From Bifidobacterium sp. ESL0682 (GTDB lineage: Bacteria > Actinomycetota > Actinomycetes > Actinomycetales > Bifidobacteriaceae): a stretch of 64,000 nucleotides of DNA. The stretch spans positions 1-64,000 of the forward strand of contig NZ_CP113942.1 of assembly GCF_029392815.1 (NCBI RefSeq), written 5' to 3'. Of the stretch, positions 30,524-39,455 are shown piece by piece (the stretch's first letter is position 1; every line of letters starts with the position of its first letter). A program made the translations under genes and the position numbers. The notes under the pieces were generated by a model. It worked only from the letters and a program-made list of their open reading frames with translations, was not told the DNA's origin and did not search any database.

Positions 30524-31122
30524 ATGCCTTATCGCCGTCGTCCAAAAGCCAAGACCGTCTCTCGTGTCACGTTGCGTGTCGACGATTTGGACATCAACGT
30601 GACGCGCAAGATCATGCGGAATATGTATTTGCGTATCAAAACCGCTGGGCTGGCAAGATCGAGGTGAGCGCTCCGACGAGAATGAGCGACGCAGAAATCG
30701 CGGCGTTCGTACGAGGACGTCGGGATTGGATTGAGCGGCAAAGAAAACGTATGGCCGAGAAAAGTGCTGCCTCGGATTTCGAATGGACGGACGAGCGCAA
30801 ACAGTTGGCGCAAGCCAATATCAACGCGCAGTTGCCGACTCTATTGGAGCACTGGGAGCCAATTATCGGGCGTAAACCGACGCATATCACGTTGCGACTG
30901 ATGACTTCGCGTTGGGGGTCCTGCACGCCTAAGACCGGTCGCATCCGCCTCAACTTGCAGCTTGGGCTGATGGATCCGCGCTTCCTTGAGTACGTGCTGG
31001 TCCATGAAATGACGCATCTCTGGGCGAGTGGTCATGGTGCCGAATTCCAGCGCCTCATGGATGAATATCTGCCGAATTGGCGCAGGTTGCGGCGAGATCT
31101 CAACCGTGAAATGGTGTGGTGA
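30524..31122 (+). CDS. YgjP-like metallopeptidase-domain protein (frame broken at 30647-30649)
   Basis: Protein of the YgjP/DUF45 (WLM-related) metallopeptidase group. From ATG 30524 the sequence reads MPYRRRPKAKTVSRVTLRV through RIKTAG, then the frame shifts back by one. The rest (GKIEVSAPTRMSDAEIAAFV to the end) is in the second frame. Adding one G to the GGG at 30647-30649 gives 199 continuous residues. The zinc motif HEMTHLWASGH is present (H-E-x-x-H), preceded by T-S-R-W-G-S-C as in the family. Substrate unknown. The next gene (SDR) starts 150 bases later. Confidence 0.8.
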
Positions 31123-31272
31123 CGGATTTTCGTAATATTTATGCATTTTTATGTGCCTTGCCGAGAGTCAAGCAACATGATTTGCGGTAGCGTTAGTACT
31201 GAATGATTGCTGCATCGCCAACGTGGGCGACGCGATGAAAATGTGCTCGAAAGAGCGGCGAGGAGGTTCTCG

Positions 31273-32100
31273 ATGGTGGGGACATTGGCCGGCAATACGG
31301 CGGAAAATGAAGGTAAATCCGAGATTCGGCTTGGCAACACCGTTACGTCCAAGCGCGCGGTGGTCACAGGCGCGTCCAGTGGCATCGGGCGTGCGACGGT
31401 GCTGCAGTTGGCGTCGGCCGGCTGGAAAGTCGTGGCGCTTGCGCGGCGCCGTGACAAGCTCATCGAGCTTTCCGACCAGCTTGGCGACGCGTGCGAATAC
31501 GTGGTGTGCGACCTCACCAATGAAGTCTCGACGCAGGCAGCGGTCAATCGGATTCTGCGAGGCGGGCCAGTCAAGGCGCTGATCAATAGTGCTGGTGGGG
31601 CAATCGGACAGGACACCATCGAAGAGGGCAATATCGAGGACTGGCGCAGAATGTACGACGTCAATGTGCTTGGTACCTTGCGGATCACGCAAAAGCTGTT
31701 GCCGGCCCTGAAGCGGGCTCCGGGCGGTGGCACGGTGGTATTCATCTCTTCGGTGGCCGGCATCGAGGCCTACGAAGGCGGCGGCGGATATTGCGCGGCG
31801 AAATCGGCCGAGCGCGTGTTGGCCCAAACGTTGCGTTTCGAGCAGGTCGGCCAGCCATTGCGCGTTATCGATGTTTCGCCGGGCATGGTGGAAACCAAGG
31901 AGTTTTCGCTGAATCGTTTCCATGGCGACCAGGCCAAGGCTGACGCGGTGTATGAGGGCGTGCCGAACCCGTTGACCGCCGACGACATCGCCGAGTGCAT
32001 CGAGTGGGCGGTTGATTTGCCGGACGCCGTCGATATCGATTCGCTCGTGGTTCGTCCGCGTGCCCAGGCTTCTGCCCAGAGGGTCTATCGCGAAAGCTGA
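31273..32100 (+). CDS. short-chain dehydrogenase/reductase
   Basis: 275-residue NAD(P)-dependent oxidoreductase of the classical SDR type. It has the cofactor motif TGASSGIG (about 36), N-S-A-G-G, a catalytic Ser in ISSVAG and the Y-C-A-A-K pair, and it ends in the substrate region. It resembles serine/3-hydroxy acid dehydrogenases (YdfG-like), but the substrate cannot be told. ATG 31273 follows GAGGAGGTT, a strong site. A 20-bp terminator closes the unit. Confidence 0.88.
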   Translation: MVGTLAGNTAENEGKSEIRLGNTVTSKRAVVTGASSGIGRATVLQLASAGWKVVALARRRDKLIELSDQLGDACEYVVCDLTNEVSTQAAVNRILRGGPVKALINSAGGAIGQDTIEEGNIEDWRRMYDVNVLGTLRITQKLLPALKRAPGGGTVVFISSVAGIEAYEGGGGYCAAKSAERVLAQTLRFEQVGQPLRVIDVSPGMVETKEFSLNRFHGDQAKADAVYEGVPNPLTADDIAECIEWAVDLPDAVDIDSLVVRPRAQASAQRVYRES

Positions 32101-32135
32101 GCTTGGTTTCTCGTAGCAAATTCTCGCAGTAAAAC

Positions 32136-32181
32136 GAACGTTGCGCCTTCACCCAGACTGATGGGTGAAGGCGCAACGTTC
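32136..32181 (+). terminator. very strong terminator after SDR gene
   Basis: A perfect 20-bp stem (32136-32155 with 32162-32181) around GACTGA, ending TTCTTATTG, 36 bases after the SDR stop. Confidence 0.9.
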
Positions 32182-32224
32182 TTATTGTGTGAGTGATGCC
32201 GATAAAACGGCGTCAGACAACGAA

Positions 32225-32265
32225 AATGCCTTGCCATTCAGGATGAGAGTGAATGGCAAGGCATT
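32225..32265 (-). terminator. terminator of dps
   Basis: A perfect 16-bp stem (32225-32240 with 32250-32265), followed on the minus strand by TTTTCGTTG, 70 bases beyond the dps stop. Together with the previous hairpin it insulates the convergent genes. Confidence 0.85.
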
Positions 32266-32334
32266 AATAAACTGCAACTGAGGTTTCAAGCAAACCTATG
32301 AATCGATTTGCCGTAAACCGAACAGCCCTGAAGC

Positions 32335-32832
32335 TCAGGCGTGGGCCTGCTCTTCGATCAGGTGGCTGTTCATGAACCAGTTGAAGTGCTCGAGTTCCTG
32401 CACATGGTCCTGCATGATGTTGGAGCTGATGATGTCGATCGGGTCGAGTTCCTTGTAGGCGTTGCGCTCGGCGACGATGAAGTCGGCATAGTAGTCGACC
32501 AGGGCCTTCAGGTAATCCTGGGTGTTCTGGCGGCCCATAAGCTTGAACTCAGGCCAGGTGCGGTTGCTGATGATGGACTCGGGCGTGCCTTCGGCGCTGC
32601 CGCCGAGGGTCGCGATGCGCTCTGCGGTCTCGTCGGCCATGTTGCGCACGGCGTCGACCTCAGGATCGAGCATTTCGTGCACGCCGATGAAGCTCGGGCC
32701 AGCCACGTTCCAGTGCGCATGCTTGAGGATCAGCGAAGCCTCTTCCTCCTGTGCCAAGCGGTTCTGCAGAACCGAAACGACCTTGTCCGAAGTTGCCTGA
32801 TCAAGGCCGGGGCTCAAAAATTCATCTGCCAT
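32335..32832 (-). CDS. dps: Dps ferritin-like DNA-protection protein
   Basis: 165-residue Dps family protein that stores iron by oxidising Fe2+ with peroxide and may coat DNA. The ferroxidase signature is visible: L-K-H-A-H-W-N-V-x-G, then H-E-M-L-D-P-E-V-D-A-V-R-N-M-A-D-E-T-A-E-R (His, Asp and Glu ligands). The C-terminus is short and not Lys-rich. ATG 32832 has AAAGGAAGG upstream. A peroxide-defence role fits the ahpC/ahpF-like pair elsewhere in the window. Confidence 0.92.
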   Translation of the reverse strand: MADEFLSPGLDQATSDKVVSVLQNRLAQEEEASLILKHAHWNVAGPSFIGVHEMLDPEVDAVRNMADETAERIATLGGSAEGTPESIISNRTWPEFKLMGRQNTQDYLKALVDYYADFIVAERNAYKELDPIDIISSNIMQDHVQELEHFNWFMNSHLIEEQAHA

Positions 32833-33215
32833 AATATTTCCTTCCTTTTGCGAAATCCGTTACCTCTATTCTAGCGTTTTGCGATGTGGCTCACATAGGT
32901 TCATCTCTGGCCCAATTTTGCTGAAAACGTTGAAATATCGCGGTTTCTGAGGTAGAAAAGACGGGTTGTGCCAGCTTATCGTCATCAAAGTTTGCGTGTA
33001 TTGAAGGGTTCGGCACGTCATCTGCAAGATTATCCGCCCCAACGTTGGGCAACATCCCGAATTGTGTCGTGTTCCACAGTGCCCCAATGTGTGTTGCGCC
33101 GTGCCTTTTCTGAGGTTACAGCGAACGTGCGGTGAGTTATTGCTTCCTCACTAAACGACTGTTATCTATTTGCAAACCTGAATGTTGTCCGTTTGCTTTT
33201 TGAATTTAGCGCTTT
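32833..33215. other. intergenic region without a recognised gene
   Basis: 383 bases between dps and fic, which point the same way. It holds the dps ribosome binding site and presumably its promoter. No open frame with a good start or recognisable product, and no clear hairpin. Confidence 0.5.
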
Positions 33216-34283
33216 TTAATGATGCAAACTGACGTATCTGGTGGATCGGCCTGCGCCGAGCTTTTGGATTTGGCCTTCGTTGAGCAGGGTTTTCAGCGTG
33301 CGCTCGATGGTCGAAGTACTGATATCGGGAAGCGTTTGCTGGATATCGGCTTTGGAGAGCGGACTGAGGCTTTGATTGAGAATATCGGTGATGCGCTGCT
33401 TTTTGGTTGTTGCGTGGTGTAGCGAAATCGGAACCCTTATGGCTGCTGCTCGTTCGTCAAACTCTCGATAGGCTGCCAAAATGATGCCAAGTAGATAGTT
33501 GACGAATGGCGCATAATCGTTGGTATTTTCGTTCCAGCCGACAGTACTTGCGGCCAAAGCCTCGTAATAGGTGGCTCTGCTTTGCTCGATAAGGTGTTCG
33601 ATGCTGATATATTTTCCGATTTCGTAGCCGGAACGATAGAGCAAAAGCAGCGTCAGCAGCCGGCTCATGCGGCCGTTGCCGTCATTGAACGGATGGATGC
33701 AAGTGAAATCGAAAACGAACATGCAGGTCAGCAATAAGGCATCAATGTCGCCGGCTTCGTTCGTTTTGTTGTAATCGTCGCATGCTGCAGCCATGAGCTC
33801 TGGCGTCTGAAGCGACGATGGCGGCGTGAACCTGACTCTCGCATGCCCGGTCCCGTCCGATTCGACAATCATGTTGTCGGTGTCTTTCCAATGGCCGGCG
33901 AAAGCAAGTGGTGTATGGCGGAATAGATCGCGGTGCAGTTGCAGAATGATATTCGGTTTCAGCGGTATATAGGCATAGTTTTCATGGATGGTCTGAAGTA
34001 CATCACGATAGCCCGCAATTTCTTCCTCATCGCGATTCCTTGGTGCTACTTTCTCGCTGACGATGCCGACCAGACGTTTATTGGTAGTCGAAATCCCTTC
34101 AATGCGGTTTGATGCATCAGTACTTTGAACACGTGCGACATTGACCAGTGGCTCCGCAAGCTCAGGACTAATCTGCAGTTGCGCATTCTGCCGCCCTTTA
34201 GCCTCGTGAATCGCATTGAGCAAATTCACGGTATGCGGCATCAGCAATTCGTGCCCGGACTTCCCATAGTCAAAAATATGCAT
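33216..34283 (-). CDS. Fic family protein with C-terminal winged helix
   Basis: 355-residue Fic protein; most of the family transfers AMP to target proteins. The active-site motif HPFNDGNGR is complete (about 198-206). An N-terminal S-N-R-I-E-G matches the inhibitory helix rule (S/T)xxxE(G/N), so it should be self-restrained (class II). The last about 65 residues (TDILNQSLSPLSKADIQQ to RSTRYVSLHH) form a winged-helix-like domain, suggesting DNA binding and autoregulation. Its promoter carries three copies of a 13-14 base motif. No antitoxin gene is adjacent. Target unknown. Confidence 0.88.
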   Translation of the reverse strand: MHIFDYGKSGHELLMPHTVNLLNAIHEAKGRQNAQLQISPELAEPLVNVARVQSTDASNRIEGISTTNKRLVGIVSEKVAPRNRDEEEIAGYRDVLQTIHENYAYIPLKPNIILQLHRDLFRHTPLAFAGHWKDTDNMIVESDGTGHARVRFTPPSSLQTPELMAAACDDYNKTNEAGDIDALLLTCMFVFDFTCIHPFNDGNGRMSRLLTLLLLYRSGYEIGKYISIEHLIEQSRATYYEALAASTVGWNENTNDYAPFVNYLLGIILAAYREFDERAAAIRVPISLHHATTKKQRITDILNQSLSPLSKADIQQTLPDISTSTIERTLKTLLNEGQIQKLGAGRSTRYVSLHH

Positions 34284-34296
34284 TTTATCTGCACCA

Positions 34297-34354
34297 TTTT
34301 CTGCATCATTAATAACTTTTCTGCATCATATTATAGCAAGATGATGCAGAAAAG
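34297..34354 (-). promoter_or_regulatory. fic promoter with triple operator-like motif
   Basis: TTTTCTGCATCAT occurs at 34297-34309 and 34317-34329 and, inverted, at 34341-34353. The last two face each other around TATAAT (34335-34330 on the minus strand), the likely -10 of fic. The arrangement suggests a dimeric repressor covering the promoter, perhaps Fic itself through its winged helix (inference). Confidence 0.65.
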
Positions 34355-34436
34355 TGTTTGATGAGGCAGAGACGTAGATTAAAATTATTTTAATTATTTC
34401 AGTGTTTTTAAATTCGTTAATTGATTGGAGTCAGCG

Positions 34437-34967
34437 ATGACAAAGATAGAAGGTACAGCTGAATTTGGGGATGAGGTATATAGATATCGTTATTTACTCA
34501 CTAGAACATGGGATGACTCTCTTCCCAAAGCAGCCTTTATTCTTTTAAATCCTTCAACTGCAGATGCAGAAAAGAACGACTCGACTGTTGAATGTTGTAT
34601 AAAATATGCCCAACAATGGAAAGCTGACAAATCAGGCGGGATTATCATCCTGAATTTGTTTGCCTTTACAACTTCTGATCCCGAAGAGCTCGCTGCTTTT
34701 GGATATCCTATCGGCCCGCAAAATGATCATCAATTTCGTGTGCTTGGAGCTGCATTCCGAGATGGATTAGTTAACCACATTGTCGTAGGTTGGGGAGGAA
34801 ATCGGCCAAAAGAAAGAATTTGTAAAGTTATTCAGTTGCTTGGTGATGTAAAGATTGAATGCCTAATGAAAAATGCTGATGGTAGTCCTCGGCATCCGCA
34901 TGCTCGTCAATACCAAGTTCCTTATGGCCAGAAGCTGGAATCTTGGGATATTACAGACATGCGATAA
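34437..34967 (+). CDS. DUF1643 family protein
   Basis: 176-residue DUF1643 protein, from ATG 34437 with GGAG six bases upstream. Family marks: Y-R-Y-x-L-x-R-x-W, then F-I-L-L-N-P-S-T-A-D (about 37-46), D-x-T, and N-L-F-A-F-x-x-x-x-P. The function is unknown; the family is often seen in mobile or phage-related settings. Codon use is clearly AT-richer than the core genes, which fits recent acquisition together with fic. It ends a few bases before the convergent CNNM gene. Confidence 0.85.
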   Translation: MTKIEGTAEFGDEVYRYRYLLTRTWDDSLPKAAFILLNPSTADAEKNDSTVECCIKYAQQWKADKSGGIIILNLFAFTTSDPEELAAFGYPIGPQNDHQFRVLGAAFRDGLVNHIVVGWGGNRPKERICKVIQLLGDVKIECLMKNADGSPRHPHARQYQVPYGQKLESWDITDMR

Positions 34968-34976
34968 TCTTATTTA

Positions 34977-36311
34977 TTAGTTATCTGAATTCTCTTTCCC
35001 GCTTTTCCTTACTTCGATGGTTTCGATGCGGCGGCCGTCGACCTTAGTGACGACCATGTCGTAGCCGTCGTCGGAGTGGAGGGTTTCGCCTACCTCGCCC
35101 ATGCGGCCAGTGTGGGCAAGGAAGTAGCCGGCGACCGTCTCGTACGGGCCGTCTTCCAGCTCGATGCCGGTGAGGTCGGCGAAGTCCTCGATGGTCATGC
35201 CGCCGTCGACCGTGGCCACGCCGTCTGTGAATGCGGTTTCGCCGTTGCGGCCGTCTCCGATGCCGTTGGCTGCGCCGCCGTTGCCGTCTTCCGGCAGATC
35301 GTATTCGTCGCGGATGTCACCAACGAGCTCTTCGGTCATATCTTCCAATGTGACGATGCCGTCAGTTCCGCCGTATTCGTCGATGACGACCGCCAGGTGA
35401 ATCCCGCGTTTACGCAGCAGGGCGAGGCTCGGCAAAAGCTTTGAAGTGCCGGGCAGCGAAATGCCTTCACGGGTCACGTCGGCCACGGTTTTCGCATCAG
35501 GGTTGCGGACGTCAAGCAGATCGCGGACGTGCACAAAGCCGATTACGTCGTCAAAGTCCTTACCGGTGACCGGATAGCGGGAATATGGCATCTCGCGTAC
35601 GTATTTCGCGGCTTCTTCAATCGGCTGAGAACCTTCCAAGAAAACCACGTCGGCGCGCGGCCGCATCACTTCGGCCACAATGGTTTCCGAGGCGTCGAAT
35701 ACGTCGTCGAGAATGGTGCGCTCGTCTTTGCTCAGGTTCGTGTTGGAATTGACCAGCACGCGCAGCTCTTTGTCGCTGACCTCGGTTTCGGTCTGGCTCG
35801 GGTCGAAGCCCAAGAGCCGCACGATGCCGTTGGTGCTTCTGGCGATGAGCCAGATGATCGGCCGGCAGATTTTGGCGAAAATATCGACGGCAGGCACTGC
35901 GGCGCGGGCGATCTGCTCGGTGCGCTGCATGGCGATACGCTTCGGCACCATTTCGGCGATGACGATGTCGCAGAACGAAATGATCAAAGTCAGCACAATG
36001 GTGGTGCCAGGAGACGCGATATGGTGCGGAATGCCCCAGCTCTCGACGACCGGCTCGACCCAGGGTGCGATGGCGGATTCACCGAACGACGCCGAGAAGA
36101 AGCCGGAAAGCGTCACGCCGATTTGCACGGTGGAAAGGAAGGTATTTGGATCGCGTGCGATTCGGGCGACCTTCTGCCCGCGCGCATCCTCCTGCTCCAT
36201 CTCATCGAGTTGTGAGCCGCGAAGGCTCACCAGCGCGAGCTCGGTGCACGAAAAGACGCCGCCGATGATCAGGAAAATAAAGACGAAGACGATATCCAAG
36301 GCCAATGACAT
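34977..36311 (-). CDS. CNNM/CBS-domain membrane protein (CorC/HlyC family)
   Basis: 444 residues. The N-terminal CNNM transmembrane domain (about 1-190) begins LALDIVFVFIFLIIGGVFSCTE and has the conserved F-S-A-S-F-G-E and I-A-E-M-V-P-K-R. Two CBS domains follow (about 215-335, with M-R-P-R-A-D-V and V-I-D-E-Y-G-G-T-D-G-I-V-T-L-E-D), then a CorC/HlyC C-terminal domain. Such proteins are thought to handle Mg2+ or Co2+ export or homeostasis; the old name hemolysin is misleading. Single gene. Confidence 0.9.
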   Translation of the reverse strand: MSLALDIVFVFIFLIIGGVFSCTELALVSLRGSQLDEMEQEDARGQKVARIARDPNTFLSTVQIGVTLSGFFSASFGESAIAPWVEPVVESWGIPHHIASPGTTIVLTLIISFCDIVIAEMVPKRIAMQRTEQIARAAVPAVDIFAKICRPIIWLIARSTNGIVRLLGFDPSQTETEVSDKELRVLVNSNTNLSKDERTILDDVFDASETIVAEVMRPRADVVFLEGSQPIEEAAKYVREMPYSRYPVTGKDFDDVIGFVHVRDLLDVRNPDAKTVADVTREGISLPGTSKLLPSLALLRKRGIHLAVVIDEYGGTDGIVTLEDMTEELVGDIRDEYDLPEDGNGGAANGIGDGRNGETAFTDGVATVDGGMTIEDFADLTGIELEDGPYETVAGYFLAHTGRMGEVGETLHSDDGYDMVVTKVDGRRIETIEVRKSGKENSDN

Positions 36312-36641
36312 GACTCCAGTCTAGAAGACCGGCGGGGCAAACTGAGGCGCTTTGGCGGTCGGGCGCCAGATTGCGCTCAAAGTAAATCGATTGAAGAATA
36401 AAACGTAGGACATCATTTTTACATATCTAGAATCTTTATGATGTATTATTTAAATAAATTTGACGTGAATGTTGTATATTTATGTCTACATATAATACAA
36501 TAATTCGTCAATAGGGTATTTTGTGTTGGTAAAAATTTGATGACTGCATGATTTCAGGGCAGGCGGCATTGCGGCTGTAATTCGCGTTTGGATGACGCGA
36601 TTGGGGTGCAATGTGCCTCAAGGCACTGGAAAGGGGTTATT
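36312..36641. other. AT-rich intergenic region before LRR protein gene
   Basis: 330 bases between divergent genes, very AT-rich at 36410-36530, with TTGACG (36460) and TATAAT (36491-36496) that are not properly spaced for one promoter. AAGGGG at 36631-36636 sets the start of the next gene. No gene seen. Confidence 0.5.
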
Positions 36642-39338
36642 GTGCGGACGCAGATGCGTAAGTGGTTGTGGATTGCCGTGATTCTGATACTACTGGCTAT
36701 ATGTCTCGGCGTGGCTGTTGCCATTTCCCAACAGAAGCCTGTTTTCGGCGGATACGTGAATGGCATGGTTGCAAAGTGTGCGTCATCGGTTTCGGCCTCG
36801 CAGAAGAGCGAAAGAGCCTCCCGTATCGATTCCTTAGCAAAATATACGAGGCAGACCGAGAACCGGGCATCGCAGCCCAATGGCGGTACCTCATCTAGCG
36901 GCGTTAATCAGCCGAATCATGCTGCCAGTAATGTTGATTTTCGAGCGGCCTATTCGCTGACGTACGACGCGAACATGGGCGAAGGATTATTTTGGGCCGG
37001 AACAGGCACCGGGCATGAGACCACTTGTTCGGCCCAGCATGCTTCCGGAGAGACGGTCTCTTTGACGACCGGAGATGCAGGTGATTGTTGGACCAGCAAG
37101 CCGGCTTGGGACGGCTATCGTTTCATGGGCTGGTCGACGACAAAACTGACTCCGTTCAGCACGTTCCGAGATGCCAAGGCCCATGTTACGGATACCATGA
37201 CGATGTCGGCGGACGGGCAAACGGTGTATGCGGTATGGACGAAGGTCTATACGGTGACGTTCAAGACGCAGATGAATGCTGACGGCATTGCTGCCAGTAC
37301 TCCGCCGACTCTGTTGACCGAGCAGCTGGATATAGATGAGTTGCCCACGACTCCAACGCCGCCGGAGACCTATAATAAAGGGCTCAATTTCATGGGCTGG
37401 GGCGTAAGCAAAGACAGCACGGACACCAGCGGTGAGGGCGTTATGGTGCCGTTCGACGCGACGGTGCCGGTCACCGGTAGCGAGACGGTGTGGCCGATGT
37501 GGGGTTATGAGGACACGTTGGACGGGCATGACCACAAGTGCATCATGGGTGTTGATACGGTGGCCACATGCTTCCCCGATGAGGAGCTGGCGCAGACATT
37601 GATCAAATCGGCGCAGGCGACCGCTGGTATCAAGGTTTCGGATGTATGGACCCAACGTGACGCGTTGTTCTTCGGGAATTTGAACTTCAATTTGGGTACG
37701 GGCAACGAGACGGAAAATGTCCAGCTGAAGATTTCCGAGCTGGACGGTCTGCAGACGCTCACAGGCTTAGGAGAATTGCATATCAGCGACGCGCCGGGGT
37801 ACATCCTTGATGCGCATAGCAATGATTTGCATCAGTTGCAATACTTGCCGAAGCTTTCGAACCTTTTCGCGATCGGCGACGGGATTACTGATGTCAGCAA
37901 GCTTTCCGGGTTGTCGAATTTGGCGATTCTATATCTGTCGAACAATAACATTTCCGATGTCAGCGGTCTTTCCGGGTTGTCGAATTTGGCGAATCTGGAA
38001 CTGACCAACAACAAGGTTTCTGATTTACGCGGTCTTTCCGGCTTGTCGAGTCTGCAATCGCTGTATCTGTCCCACAACAAGGTTTCTAGTTTGGACGGTC
38101 TTTCCGGCTTGTCGAAGTTGCAGATTCTGGACTTGTCCGACAATCAGATTTCCGATCTCTCCGGTCTGGCTTCGCCGCGCACTGCGCCATTGACCAACCT
38201 TAAAGGTCTGTATCTTGACGACAACGAGATTGATGATGTGTCGCCTTTGAGCCAACTGCAGGCGTTGGATACGCTACGGCTGAAACACAACAAGATTCCC
38301 TCCATTGATAAATTGGCCTCGTTGCATGCAATGTACTCGCTTTCTTTGGACGACAACACCATCGGCGACATCAGCGTCATCAACCATACGAATTTCCCGT
38401 ATCTCAACATGCTCGGATTATCCAGCAACGATGTCAGCGACATCAGTTCCTTGCGTGGCATGACCAGTCTCAGTAAACTGTGGCTGCATCATAACAATGT
38501 TTCGGATATCTCTCCACTGGAGGGGCTGACAGGGCTGACCATACTCTATATCGGTAGCAACTGTATCCGTGATATTTCACCGCTGAAGAATCTCGTAAAC
38601 TTGAGTGGCGGCACCAACTACAGTTGCGATGTCGGCAATTCCAACTTCTGCGCCGACAATCAAAAAGTGACGTTGCCGCAGTTGACGGCTGATCCGGGGC
38701 TGTCGATGCCCACAGCGGTGACGTTGCAGAAATCGTCGACCGATGGTTCGGTGTCTGGCGCTGCTGTCGAGCCAATGTCCGATTCGTCCGTCTTGCCCAG
38801 CGCAGGCCATTTTGATGCCGAGCATCAGCAACTGACGTGGGCTGGCCCGATGCCGTTCAATAGTGATGATTCCCCGGAACCGTTGACTCAGGAGTTCTCT
38901 GCTGCAGTGCAGTTGCCCAATACCACCGGCATCTTTTCGGGTACTATTACCGGATCTTACAAAGTCGCGCAGCACGTGGTTACGTTTGATCTTGGCGAGG
39001 ACGCGTTGTTGCCGGGGCAATCGTCATCGGCGCAGGTGTACAGCGGCTACAAGCTTGAGACTCCGACTGTCGTTCCAACGCGCGTGGGATACCGTTTCAC
39101 CGGTTGGTACGATCAAGTGAATCCGTCGGGAACGGGTGTCGGAGACACGTTCGATTTCACGAATACACCGGTGACCAAGGATGTGACGCTGCACGCAGGA
39201 TGGATTCCTGTGACCTCAAACCTTCCGTTTACCGGCGCTTCGGACCGGGCTTATTGGTGGCGCGGCGGGCTTGCCGTGGTCGCGTTGGTATCGGCTCTGG
39301 CCAGTGGATTATTGAAGCGATATGCCGTCGAGCGGTAG
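36642..39338 (+). CDS. internalin-like LRR surface protein, LPFTG anchored
   Basis: 898-residue cell-wall protein. GTG 36642 is chosen because AAGGGG lies five bases before it. Parts: a signal anchor (MRKWLWIAVILILLAICLG), two InlB B-type repeats (about 105-290; G-Y-R-F-M-G-W-S, L-N-F-M-G-W-G), about a dozen 22-residue leucine-rich repeats (about 370-650; pattern L-S-G-L-S-x-L-x-x-L-x-L-x-x-N-x-I-S-D), an Ig-like part, a third B-type repeat (about 785-855; G-Y-R-F-T-G-W-Y) and the sorting signal LPFTG (about 860) with helix and basic tail. It is built like Listeria internalins, so a protein-binding adhesin role is likely; the partner is unknown. Confidence 0.88.
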   Translation: MRTQMRKWLWIAVILILLAICLGVAVAISQQKPVFGGYVNGMVAKCASSVSASQKSERASRIDSLAKYTRQTENRASQPNGGTSSSGVNQPNHAASNVDFRAAYSLTYDANMGEGLFWAGTGTGHETTCSAQHASGETVSLTTGDAGDCWTSKPAWDGYRFMGWSTTKLTPFSTFRDAKAHVTDTMTMSADGQTVYAVWTKVYTVTFKTQMNADGIAASTPPTLLTEQLDIDELPTTPTPPETYNKGLNFMGWGVSKDSTDTSGEGVMVPFDATVPVTGSETVWPMWGYEDTLDGHDHKCIMGVDTVATCFPDEELAQTLIKSAQATAGIKVSDVWTQRDALFFGNLNFNLGTGNETENVQLKISELDGLQTLTGLGELHISDAPGYILDAHSNDLHQLQYLPKLSNLFAIGDGITDVSKLSGLSNLAILYLSNNNISDVSGLSGLSNLANLELTNNKVSDLRGLSGLSSLQSLYLSHNKVSSLDGLSGLSKLQILDLSDNQISDLSGLASPRTAPLTNLKGLYLDDNEIDDVSPLSQLQALDTLRLKHNKIPSIDKLASLHAMYSLSLDDNTIGDISVINHTNFPYLNMLGLSSNDVSDISSLRGMTSLSKLWLHHNNVSDISPLEGLTGLTILYIGSNCIRDISPLKNLVNLSGGTNYSCDVGNSNFCADNQKVTLPQLTADPGLSMPTAVTLQKSSTDGSVSGAAVEPMSDSSVLPSAGHFDAEHQQLTWAGPMPFNSDDSPEPLTQEFSAAVQLPNTTGIFSGTITGSYKVAQHVVTFDLGEDALLPGQSSSAQVYSGYKLETPTVVPTRVGYRFTGWYDQVNPSGTGVGDTFDFTNTPVTKDVTLHAGWIPVTSNLPFTGASDRAYWWRGGLAVVALVSALASGLLKRYAVER

Positions 39339-39455
39339 TACGGATGCCGGGGTCTGAGCTTTTGGCATGGATCAGATGAGCGACCGGCGGATTTTGATGA
39401 ATTTAAGATACGACCAAGATATGAGCCAGTGAGACCAATAGGATTTCGTAATTGC

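Noticed and set aside
34425..34436. Upstream start for the DUF1643 gene
   Set aside because: An ATT codon would be needed and it overlaps the GGAG site that serves ATG 34437.
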